A stretch of 64,000 nucleotides of DNA from Galbitalea soli (GTDB taxonomy: Bacteria > Actinomycetota > Actinomycetes > Actinomycetales > Microbacteriaceae). Within the stretch, counting starts at the first letter, position 1; every line of letters begins with the position of its first letter. Positions 54,341 through 62,656 of this stretch are shown here, in pieces. The notes beneath the pieces were generated by a model, which was not told where the DNA came from, did no database searches, and worked only from the letters and a program-made list of their open reading frames with translations. The DNA lies in contig NZ_JAAGWZ010000001.1 of assembly GCF_010686725.1 (NCBI RefSeq), forward strand, positions 992,001 through 1,056,000. The letters run 5' to 3'. A program made the translations under genes and the position numbers.

Positions 54341-54712
54341 ATGACGCTGACCGCCACCACAGCCGCGCACGCGGACGCGACCTCGACGGTGTGGTTGCGC
54401 GCGTGCCCCGTCGACGAACTCGAGCCGGCCTTCGGCGAGGCGGTTCTGCTCCGCGGGCGCCAGATCGCGCTGTTCCTCATCTCGCCGGAGGAGATCTACG
54501 CGGTCAGCAACATCGACCCCGTGGCGTCCGCCCCGGTCATGGCCCGCGGCATCGTCGGATCGCGCGGCGATCGCCGCACCATCGCCTCGCCCCTCCACAA
54601 AGAGGTCTACGACCTGTCGAGCGGGGAGTGCCTCACCGAGCCGGGCGTGATGCTCGAGACCTTCCCCACCCGCGTGGTCGGCGGCGTCATCGAAGTCGAG
54701 GTCACCGGATGA
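54341..54712 (+). CDS. nirD: nitrite reductase small subunit NirD
   Basis: A 123-residue Rieske-fold protein without the cluster ligands, as usual for NirD: WLRACPVDELEPAFGEAVLL, the degenerate PLHKEVYDLSSGECL and VEVEVTG. It supports NirB. ATG 54341 has AGAGGAG 6 bases ahead; ATG 54335 overlaps that sequence and GTG 54249 is a distant alternative. It overlaps the chelatase gene as ATGA. Confidence 0.88.
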   Translation: MTLTATTAAHADATSTVWLRACPVDELEPAFGEAVLLRGRQIALFLISPEEIYAVSNIDPVASAPVMARGIVGSRGDRRTIASPLHKEVYDLSSGECLTEPGVMLETFPTRVVGGVIEVEVTG

Positions 54713-55512
54713 CCGAGCCCGCTCCCGCGCTCGCGGCGATCTCGCACGGCACCTCCTCCCCCACCGGTCAGGCCGCCGTCGCCGCGCTCGTCGCCGCCGT
54801 GGCGGCCCGGCGCCCGGAGCTCCGGGTCGTGGGCGGCTTCGTCGACGTGCAGCAGCCCGACGTTCCGGCCACGCTCGACAGCATCGGCGATGGCCGGGGC
54901 GCCGTCGTCGTTCCGCTGCTCCTCTCCGCCGGGTACCACGTGCACGTCGACCTCAGCGAGGCGGTCGACGGCGCGACCGGTCGCGACGCAGCGCTCGCGA
55001 ACGCCCTCGGCCCGGATGACCGGCTCGTCGCAATCCTGGCGCGCCGCCTGCGCGAGGCCGGCCTCCGCCGCCGCGACCGGGTCGTGCTCGCCTGCGCCGG
55101 CTCGAGCGATGCGCGCGCGGTCGCCGACTGTCACGAGATGGGCAGGCGCCTCCAGCTCGCGCTCGGCCGACCCGTGCGGGTCGGCTTCATCTCGGCGGCC
55201 ACCCCTCGGCTGGGCGACGCGATCGCCGCCGAGCGCGAGGGCATTCCTGCCGCGCGGGCAGCATTCGGCCGCATCGTCCGCCTCTTCGTTCCCCCTGCAC
55301 GCGTGGTCGTCGCCAGCTACCTGCTCGCCCCGGGCTACTTCGCCGACCTCGCCCGCGATGCGGGGGGCGATGTGGTGACCGAGCCCCTGCTGCCGCGATC
55401 CGCGACCTCCCCGCGCGAGCTCGTCGACCTCGTGCTGGACAGGTACGACGCGGCGGTGCGGGCGGAGGCCGGGCATCCGCGCGAGCTCCAGCTGGGCGTC
55501 GCCGCCTCCTGA
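54709..55512 (+). CDS. sirohydrochlorin chelatase (CbiX/SirB family)
   Basis: A 267-residue protein with two CbiX-type half domains. The metal-site His residues are in LAAISHGTSSPTGQ and LLSAGYHVHVDLSEA; the second half has VVLACAGSSDARAV and ASYLLAPGYFADLA. It would insert iron into sirohydrochlorin to make siroheme for NirB. Coupled to nirD. The precorrin-2 dehydrogenase needed between CobA and this step is not in the window. Confidence 0.87.
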   Translation: MTEPAPALAAISHGTSSPTGQAAVAALVAAVAARRPELRVVGGFVDVQQPDVPATLDSIGDGRGAVVVPLLLSAGYHVHVDLSEAVDGATGRDAALANALGPDDRLVAILARRLREAGLRRRDRVVLACAGSSDARAVADCHEMGRRLQLALGRPVRVGFISAATPRLGDAIAAEREGIPAARAAFGRIVRLFVPPARVVVASYLLAPGYFADLARDAGGDVVTEPLLPRSATSPRELVDLVLDRYDAAVRAEAGHPRELQLGVAAS

Positions 55513-55574
55513 CCCGGGCATACGCACGGGGTGGCCCACCCAAGATGCGCCAGCCACCTACCCCACTTTTCGTC

Positions 55575-56477
55575 TCATCCTCTGCGCTGTCGACTCAGTG
55601 CGGCACCGTGGATTCGACGCAGAATCGCCGGGTCAACCGCCTGGGACACGCGCTGACCCTGTGCCAGTGGGAACAGGCGTCGCCGCTGCTCGAGAATGTC
55701 GGAATTGGTGAAGTCCCCGATCGACTTCTGATGCAAGTGAAGCTTGGACTCGAAGGTGAACGAACGCCTCAGCACGCCCAGCTCTCCCGTAACCCAGCTG
55801 TAGGGAGAATCCTCAATCAGCTGATAGTCGATCGCCCGGGTGACCGCTGCCGCGACCCAGTCGGCGAACTGAATGTTCGCACTCAAGACGCTGTCGACAT
55901 GCATGGGCGGCTCGACGATCCGAAGCATTTCCTGGCGCTCGGCCGCGCGCCCGAGGATGTGTCTATACATGTTCGGTAGTCGCTTCGCGCGCTGCGATTC
56001 GTTGATTTGGTCGATCAGAACCATCAGGCTGTCATTCTTGGAATCCGCGTGTCGACACAGCCGATTGAGGGTTTCCCGCATGGCCGCGGTCTCCCGCTCC
56101 TCGGGGTCGAGCTGCGTCTGTTTTGGAGTTCCCAGAGGTTTTTCGTCCGCGTAGAAGAAGCAGCGCGCGCCCAGCGCGACTGCCTTCCTCACCAGCGCCG
56201 TGAAGACTCGAATCTGCTGGGGATAGTTGATGTGAGTGTTCGGTCGAAAGATATCGGCACCCTTGCGCTCCCACTGCCCGGGATTGGAGACTCCCGTCAT
56301 TTCCGCGGCGAAAAGCGTGCACTTTTCTTTGACGAAGACCGATCCGACGTGTCGGGCCTCCTCGGCGGGAATGATGAAGCCCGCGTAGCCGAAGGCGGGG
56401 ATGGTGTTGAAGCGGGCATCCCGCTTCGAGACAAACGCCCCGGTTTCGCCGATCTCATCGATGTAGGCCAAGAGCAT
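55575..56477 (-). CDS. DUF3800 domain protein in a lower-GC segment
   Basis: A 300-residue protein beginning LLAYIDEIGETGAF, the acidic N-terminal motif of DUF3800 (DES/DE-type, RNase H-like fold suspected); later acidic residues occur in ARCFFYADEKPLG, SLMVLIDQINES and the typical IQFADWVAAAV near the C-terminus. DUF3800 proteins are unevenly distributed and often found near mobile elements or defence genes; their activity is unknown. Codon use is visibly less GC-biased than the neighbours. No ribosome-binding site precedes ATG 56477. Confidence 0.82.
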   Translation of the reverse strand: MLLAYIDEIGETGAFVSKRDARFNTIPAFGYAGFIIPAEEARHVGSVFVKEKCTLFAAEMTGVSNPGQWERKGADIFRPNTHINYPQQIRVFTALVRKAVALGARCFFYADEKPLGTPKQTQLDPEERETAAMRETLNRLCRHADSKNDSLMVLIDQINESQRAKRLPNMYRHILGRAAERQEMLRIVEPPMHVDSVLSANIQFADWVAAAVTRAIDYQLIEDSPYSWVTGELGVLRRSFTFESKLHLHQKSIGDFTNSDILEQRRRLFPLAQGQRVSQAVDPAILRRIHGAALSRQRRG

Positions 56478-56482
56478 GATTT

Positions 56483-56488
56483 ATTATC
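56483..56488 (-). promoter_or_regulatory. -10 box of the DUF3800 gene (leaderless)
   Basis: On the minus strand GATAAT ends 5 bases before ATG 56477, so the mRNA is likely to be leaderless. TTGAGC (56508-56513), inside the neighbouring hairpin, is a possible -35 box with a long 19-base spacer. Confidence 0.4.
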
Positions 56489-56502
56489 GCTTAACGCAGA
56501 AA

Positions 56503-56629
56503 CCCACGCTCAAGGCGTGGGCTTCTCGAATTGGCGCTCTGAGAACTGTTCCATCCCCGCTACCGGTTCGAGAATAGCATCCCGCCACGAGCGGTCAAAT
56601 GCTCGAGCCAGTCCGGTCGGCCTATTCAT
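56503..56629 (-). mobile_element. possible right-end remnant of an IS200/IS605-type (TnpB) element
   Basis: CCCACGC (56503-56509) and GCGTGGG (56515-56521) form a perfect 7-bp hairpin with a 5-base loop. On the minus strand a 39-codon frame (ATG 56629 to TGA 56510-56512) runs into it and ends VAGMEQFSERQFEKPTP, the stop lying inside the loop. TnpB genes commonly end this way, overlapping the terminal hairpin of the element and its guide RNA. No transposase core, left end or target duplication is seen, so this is at best a short relic. Confidence 0.35.
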
Positions 56630-56773
56630 CGCACCCCAAGCCTCTGAGACGCCTGGTCGGCGGCGGTGTGCGCGGCGAGCGGTCTGGTGGCTCTCGACGA
56701 GGTCGTGGCGTGGTTCGGATGGGACGACGGACGAGCCGCCTCACGGCCACGACATCCACGCGTCGCACCCTCG

Positions 56774-56847
56774 TACCCCGACAGGGACTCGAACCCTGAC
56801 TCGGACGATTTTAAGTCGTCTGCCTCTGCCAATTGGGCTACCGGGGC
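56774..56847 (-). tRNA. tRNA with UAA anticodon (Leu by codon), short variable loop
   Basis: A full cloverleaf folds on the minus strand: acceptor GCCCCGG with TCGGGGT, D-arm GCCC/AGGC (three pairs), anticodon stem GACGA/TCGTC around loop CTTAAAA (anticodon TAA), variable loop CGAGT of 5 bases, and T-arm CAGGG/CCCTG with loop TTCGAGT. The discriminator is A73; CCA is not encoded. The anticodon reads UUA (Leu), although leucine tRNAs normally have a long variable arm. Confidence 0.85.
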
Positions 56848-56945
56848 GTAGTGCTCCCACAGCCTAGCGCCGCGGAGTCGCGCCACCGCGGCGGGCGACG
56901 ACGCCGCGCCATCGCGGGGAAATCCGGCGATGGCGCGGCGAGACG

Positions 56946-58418
56946 CTACTCAGCGGCGGGAGCCGCTGCCTTCTTGGCCGGCGTGCGGCGGGCCGGCGCC
57001 TTCTTCGCGGGTGCCTCCACCGCTGCCGCGGCGGCGGGCGCAGCAGGGGCCGCGGCCACGGCCGCGACGGGGGCTGCAGCGACGGCTGCGGGCTCAGCGG
57101 CCGGCTTCGGGCGCGAGGCGAACTCCTCGAACGCAGCGCGCGGGGTGTCGCGGGCGATGATGCCGACCATGTCGCGCTTCCACACGAAGTTGAGCAACCA
57201 GTTCGTGAACACGCGCGCCTTGCGCTCCCACATGGGGATCGCGAGTCCGTGGTAGCCACGGTGCGCGAACCACGCGATGAGTCCCTTGATCGCGATGTTT
57301 CCCGACTGGAACACGCCGATACCGAGACCGAGGCTGGCCACCGCACCGAGGTTCTTGTGCACGTACTCCTTGGGCACTTCGCCACGGATGACCGCCACCA
57401 GGTTCTTCGCCAGACGCTTGCCCTGGCGCACCGCGTGCTGCGCGTTGGGCACGCAGAACCCGCCGACGCCGCCACCGGTGAGGTCGGGTACCGCACTCAC
57501 GTCGCCGGCGCCCCAGGCGCCGTCGACGACCTCGTCGCCGTTGATCACACGCAGGTCGGCCTGCACGGTGAGGCGGCCGCGTGCCTCGGTGGGGAGGTCG
57601 GTGTTGCGCAGCATCGGGCTGGCCATGACGCCGGCCGTCCACACGATCAGGTCGGACTCGAAGGTCTCGCCGGTCGAGAGCTCGATCTTGCCGTCGACGG
57701 CGGAGGTGAGCTGGGTCTCGAGGTGCACGATCGCCTCGCGCTGGGCGAGGTTCTTGAGTACCCAGTAGCTGGTCTTGAGCGACACCTCGGGCATGATCCG
57801 CCCCATCGCCTCGATGAGGTGGAAGTGGGTGTCGTCAATGGTGAGGTTGGGGTAGTTCTGCAGGAGCGCGCTCGCGAGGCCGCGCATCTCGCCGAACACC
57901 TCGATGCCGGCGAAGCCGCCGCCGACCACCACGAAGGTGAGGAGACGGTCGCGCTCGGGGCCCTCGGGGAGGGTGGAGGCGCGCTCGAAGTTGTCGATGA
58001 TGCGGTCGCGGATCGCGGTCGCCTCTTCGATGGTCTTGAGGCCGATCGCGTTGTCGGCGACGCCGGGGATGGGGAAGGTGCGCGAGACGGATCCCGCGGT
58101 GACGACGATGGTGTCGTAGTCCTCTTCCCACGGCTCGCCCTCGGCGGGCGTGATCGTCACGGTCTTGGCGGCGTGGTTGATGCCCGTGACCTTGGCGGTG
58201 ACGATGCGGGTCTTGCGGAGGTGACGACGGATGCCGACGACCGCGTGGCGCGGCTCGATCGATCCCGCGACGACCTCCGGCAGGAACGGCTGGTAGGTCA
58301 TGTACGGCAGCGGCTCGACGACGGTGACCTCCGCCTCGCCGGGTCGCAGCCACTTCTCGAGCTTGAGAGCGGTGTAGTAACCGGCGTAACCGCCGCCGAC
58401 GATGAGAATCTTGGGCAC
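56946..58418 (-). CDS. ndh: type II NADH dehydrogenase with Ala/Pro/Lys-rich tail
   Basis: A 490-residue single-subunit NADH:quinone oxidoreductase. FAD motif LIVGGGYAGYYTALKLEKWL, NADH motif TFVVVGGGFAGIEVFGEM, and GAGDVSAVPDLTGGG closing the FAD site; the membrane-associating C-terminus includes FQSGNIAIKGLIAWFAHRGY. It feeds electrons to the quinone pool without proton pumping. The last 54 residues (437-490) are low-complexity Ala/Pro with PAKKA-like basic units, not part of the known fold. ATG 58418. Confidence 0.92.
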   Translation of the reverse strand: MPKILIVGGGYAGYYTALKLEKWLRPGEAEVTVVEPLPYMTYQPFLPEVVAGSIEPRHAVVGIRRHLRKTRIVTAKVTGINHAAKTVTITPAEGEPWEEDYDTIVVTAGSVSRTFPIPGVADNAIGLKTIEEATAIRDRIIDNFERASTLPEGPERDRLLTFVVVGGGFAGIEVFGEMRGLASALLQNYPNLTIDDTHFHLIEAMGRIMPEVSLKTSYWVLKNLAQREAIVHLETQLTSAVDGKIELSTGETFESDLIVWTAGVMASPMLRNTDLPTEARGRLTVQADLRVINGDEVVDGAWGAGDVSAVPDLTGGGVGGFCVPNAQHAVRQGKRLAKNLVAVIRGEVPKEYVHKNLGAVASLGLGIGVFQSGNIAIKGLIAWFAHRGYHGLAIPMWERKARVFTNWLLNFVWKRDMVGIIARDTPRAAFEEFASRPKPAAEPAAVAAAPVAAVAAAPAAPAAAAAVEAPAKKAPARRTPAKKAAAPAAE

Positions 58419-58457
58419 GAGGGAAAGTCTCCTAGAGGTGGGGAAGTCCCCTTTAAT

Positions 58458-59771
58458 CTAGTCCCTCCGCCGAAGTGACCTGAAATTGCGGACGGCCGCC
58501 ACCATCATGAGGAGCGCGGCCACGCCGAAGACGCTCACCACCCCGAGCGGAAGCCCCACGTCCCTCAGCTGATTGGCCGTCGGGTACAGGATTCCGAGCG
58601 GGTTCTGCGGCCCGGTCACCGCGGCTGCGCCGCTCGCGGCGGAGGTGGGCTGCGCGGTGGGCGGAACCGTGGGGGTCGCGGTCGACTGCGCGCGGCGATT
58701 GAGGTGAATCCACGCCGCGAGATTGCCCATGGGGTTGGCGGCCACCTTCGGCACGGTCGCCGTCACCGCGGCGTTGGCGTTGACGAGGCCGAAACCGTAG
58801 ATGGGGTCGACGCCCGGCGCACCCGCGGGAGTGGCGGTCGCGACGATGCGGTTGATCACGTTCGCGGCGTCGAGGGTGGGGTGAGCGGCCATCACGAGTG
58901 CGACGATCCCGGAGACGATCGGTGTCGCGCCGCTCGTTCCCGCCCATTCGACGTAGCCGCCGCCCGGCACCGCGCCGAGGAGCTGCTCGCTCGGTGCGGA
59001 GACGCCGATCGTGATTCCCTGCGACGAGGCGTCGAGGCTCGCGGTGCGGTTTCGATCGACGCCCGCCACCGTGAGCACCCCGGGCATCGTGGCGGGAGCT
59101 CCCACCTCGGTCGTGCCGCTCCCCCGGTTGCCGGCGGCCGCGACGATGACCACGTTGTGCTTCATCGCGTAGAGGAACGCCGTGTCCCAGCTGGTCGGCC
59201 AGGAGAGCGTGTTGCGGGTGAGCGACATGTTGATGACCCGCGCGCCGTGGTCCACCGCCCAGGTGACCGCCTCGGCGACCTGGGTGTCCGAGTCACGAGA
59301 GCCGGCTCCGAAGCCGATGGAGATCGAGAGGATGCTCGCCTCCGGTGCCGAGCCGATGACCCCGGAGTCCGCTCCCGTGCCGCGCCCCGCGGCGAGCGAC
59401 GCCACCATGGTCGCGTGGTCGCTGTCGCCGGTTCCCACGGGCAGCTGCCCGTTGCTCGCGCCGAGCCCGGAGAAGTCGACCCCGCCCACGACCGCACCGG
59501 TCAGGTCGGGCACACTTCCGTCCACCCCGGTGTCGATGACGGCGATCGTGACGCCCTTGCCGCGGGTGGTCGCCCAGGCCTGTCGGATCCCGTACTGATC
59601 GAGCCAGTACTCCCCGTCACGGATGTAGTCGGTACGCAGGACACCCTGACCGACCGCGGCGAGGTGACCGACCGCGACGGGATGCCCGACCGCGGCCTGA
59701 GCGGGCGGCGCCGCCAGCACCGGCGCCGCCACGAGCGCGACGATCGCGGCCGCCCGCGACCAGCGGGTCAC
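58458..59771 (-). CDS. secreted, membrane-anchored subtilisin-like protease (mycosin-like)
   Basis: A 437-residue S8 serine protease. Signal peptide (about residues 1-26, ending PAQA), catalytic Asp80 in AVIDTGVDG, His119 in GDSDHATMVAS and Ser in WAGTSGATPIVSG; the oxyanion Asn is in VAAAGNRGSG. A Pro/Thr/Ala-rich linker leads to a C-terminal membrane helix (GVVSVFGVAALLMMVAAV) and basic tail, the mycosin architecture. No ESX/type VII secretion gene is nearby. GTG 59771 overlaps the DUF501 stop by 4 bases. Confidence 0.88.
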   Translation of the reverse strand: MTRWSRAAAIVALVAAPVLAAPPAQAAVGHPVAVGHLAAVGQGVLRTDYIRDGEYWLDQYGIRQAWATTRGKGVTIAVIDTGVDGSVPDLTGAVVGGVDFSGLGASNGQLPVGTGDSDHATMVASLAAGRGTGADSGVIGSAPEASILSISIGFGAGSRDSDTQVAEAVTWAVDHGARVINMSLTRNTLSWPTSWDTAFLYAMKHNVVIVAAAGNRGSGTTEVGAPATMPGVLTVAGVDRNRTASLDASSQGITIGVSAPSEQLLGAVPGGGYVEWAGTSGATPIVSGIVALVMAAHPTLDAANVINRIVATATPAGAPGVDPIYGFGLVNANAAVTATVPKVAANPMGNLAAWIHLNRRAQSTATPTVPPTAQPTSAASGAAAVTGPQNPLGILYPTANQLRDVGLPLGVVSVFGVAALLMMVAAVRNFRSLRRRD

Positions 59772-60292
59772 TCGACCGTCTCCCCGTCCAGCCCGTAGTC
59801 GAGACAGTCGCAGACCTCGGGACTCCAGTTCGCCCGGGCGAGTGCGAGGTCTCCGATCGGATTCACCCCGGGCCCCGCGGCGAGCGCGTGCCCGACGAGC
59901 GCGTGCAGGCACTTCACCCGGGTCGGCATTCCCCCGGCCGAGATCCCCGCGATCTCGGCAACGACCTCGATACTCTCGCGGTCGGCGAGGTAGGCCTCGT
60001 GGGCTGAGCGGTAGGCGGCGGCCGTGTCGCCCTCGAGCAACGCGGCCAGTTGGGGCATGACTCCGTTGGCCTCGAGACTCGACACCGCCGCGGTGGCCGC
60101 CGGGTGGCTGAGGTAGTAGAAGGTGGGGAACGGTGTTCCGTCGGCGAGACGCGGGCGGGTGGAGACCACGGTGGGCGCTCCGCACGAGCAGCGGGCGGCG
60201 ATGCCGACCACATCCCGGGCCGGCCGGCCGAGCTGCGCCGAGACGGTGGCGATATCGCGCGCGCTCGGCGCGGCGAAGGGGGGACGGGTCAT
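59768..60292 (-). CDS. DUF501 protein
   Basis: A 174-residue protein of the actinobacterial DUF501 family, with IAARCSCGAPTVVSTRPRL, PTFYYLSHP, GGMPTRVKCLHALVGHALA and a C-terminal VCDCLDYG. The conserved Cys and His residues suggest a metal site. Members regularly lie between the FtsB-like gene and downstream genes, as here; function unknown. ATG 60292 overlaps the FtsB-like stop. Confidence 0.88.
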   Translation of the reverse strand: MTRPPFAAPSARDIATVSAQLGRPARDVVGIAARCSCGAPTVVSTRPRLADGTPFPTFYYLSHPAATAAVSSLEANGVMPQLAALLEGDTAAAYRSAHEAYLADRESIEVVAEIAGISAGGMPTRVKCLHALVGHALAAGPGVNPIGDLALARANWSPEVCDCLDYGLDGETVE

Positions 60293-60786
60293 TGCGACCC
60301 GCTCACCGGCGACTGCAGGGTGGCAGCCGACTTGTCGGAAAGGCCCGCGGTCAGCACCGAGGAGAGCATCGACTTCACCCAGTCCACCTGCGTGGTCTGG
60401 ATGCTCGTGCTGATGGGTGCCCCGTCCTTCGTCGTCTTCTTCTGGCCCGTGTCCACGACGATGTAGCTGTACTCCCCCGGGTAGACGAACAGCAGGCGCT
60501 CCCGCGCCTGCGCCTCGATGTAGGCGGGGTCGTCCCAGCGAGCGACCTCACCCTGCAGATGCTTGACCTGGGCCTGGCGCTGCGCGACGTCCCGCTCGAG
60601 GCTCGCGATCTGCGCGCGCTGCTCGATGAGGAGCTTGAGGGAGGGCGCGAGAACGATGATGGCGAGGACGACGATCCCGAGCATCATGACCGTGAAACCC
60701 GAGATCCGGATGTTCGCGATCCAGCGCTGCGAGGCCGCCTCCTCCGGCAGCACGACCGGAACTCTCGTCGTGCGCCGCCTCACCAT
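60289..60786 (-). CDS. FtsB/DivIC-like septum formation initiator
   Basis: A 165-residue bitopic protein: basic N-terminus, membrane helix (FTVMMLGIVVLAIIVLAPSL), coiled coil (LIEQRAQIASLERDVAQRQA) and the family's RWDDPAYIEAQARERLLFVYPGE motif. Such proteins belong to the divisome (FtsQBL complex). The position directly downstream of eno is the usual one in actinobacteria. Confidence 0.9.
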   Translation of the reverse strand: MVRRRTTRVPVVLPEEAASQRWIANIRISGFTVMMLGIVVLAIIVLAPSLKLLIEQRAQIASLERDVAQRQAQVKHLQGEVARWDDPAYIEAQARERLLFVYPGEYSYIVVDTGQKKTTKDGAPISTSIQTTQVDWVKSMLSSVLTAGLSDKSAATLQSPVSGSQ

Positions 60787-60804
60787 ACGAACGATGCTAA
60801 GCGC

Positions 60805-62097
<1,293 letters not shown>

Positions 62098-62153
62098 TCA
62101 GGGGGTGGGGCAGGAAGTGTGGTGGTGGATTGTCCGAGGGAATCCTACTGCGG

Positions 62154-62609
62154 TCAGGCGATCCGCTTCGCGCGGGCCCCCTCGCCGGGCGCCCGGTAGA
62201 ACATCTCCGGGTCGCCATCGTCGAGGCCGCGCACGGTGCCGACGTTCTCCCACCCCAGCGAGTCCAGCAGCAGGCGCATGGGATAGTTCGACTCGGTCGT
62301 CGAGGTGAAGACCTTCACCGTGGATGACCGTTCCGTCAGTGCCCGCACCATCCCGCGCGCGATCCCCCGCCGACGGTGCTCCTCGTGCACCACGATCCAC
62401 CGGATGAAGGTGTTGTCGAAGAACGAACGGTCGAAGATCGCGAAGGCGATCACCTCATCGGCCTTCTTCGCGACGACGATGCAGCCCGCGTCGTACCAGT
62501 TGCGCAGGCGGATCCGCTTGCGGTGGGCGAGCTCCGGGTCCGGCCAGGCGAGTCGGCTGATGCCCTCGAGGTCGGCCTCGATGGGCAGCGTGATCACAAC
62601 GTCGGGCAC
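62154..62609 (-). CDS. GNAT family N-acetyltransferase
   Basis: A 151-residue acyltransferase with the acetyl-CoA loop VVHEEHRRRGIARGMVRAL (R/Q-x-x-G-x-A) and the final beta strand GWENVGTVRG. Substrate not evident. GTG 62609 gives MPDVVITLPIEADLEGISRL. It lies between hisS and eno, co-directional with both. Confidence 0.82.
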   Translation of the reverse strand: MPDVVITLPIEADLEGISRLAWPDPELAHRKRIRLRNWYDAGCIVVAKKADEVIAFAIFDRSFFDNTFIRWIVVHEEHRRRGIARGMVRALTERSSTVKVFTSTTESNYPMRLLLDSLGWENVGTVRGLDDGDPEMFYRAPGEGARAKRIA

Positions 62610-62656
62610 TCTCTCACCCTAGGCCGCGATCGCGACGGCCGGAAACCCCGCCACGC

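Noticed and set aside
55529-55541. GGGTGGCCCACCC palindrome at the edge of the DUF3800 segment as an attachment site
   Set aside because: No second copy is found near the tRNA or elsewhere in the segment; the central loop of one base also makes a terminator unlikely.
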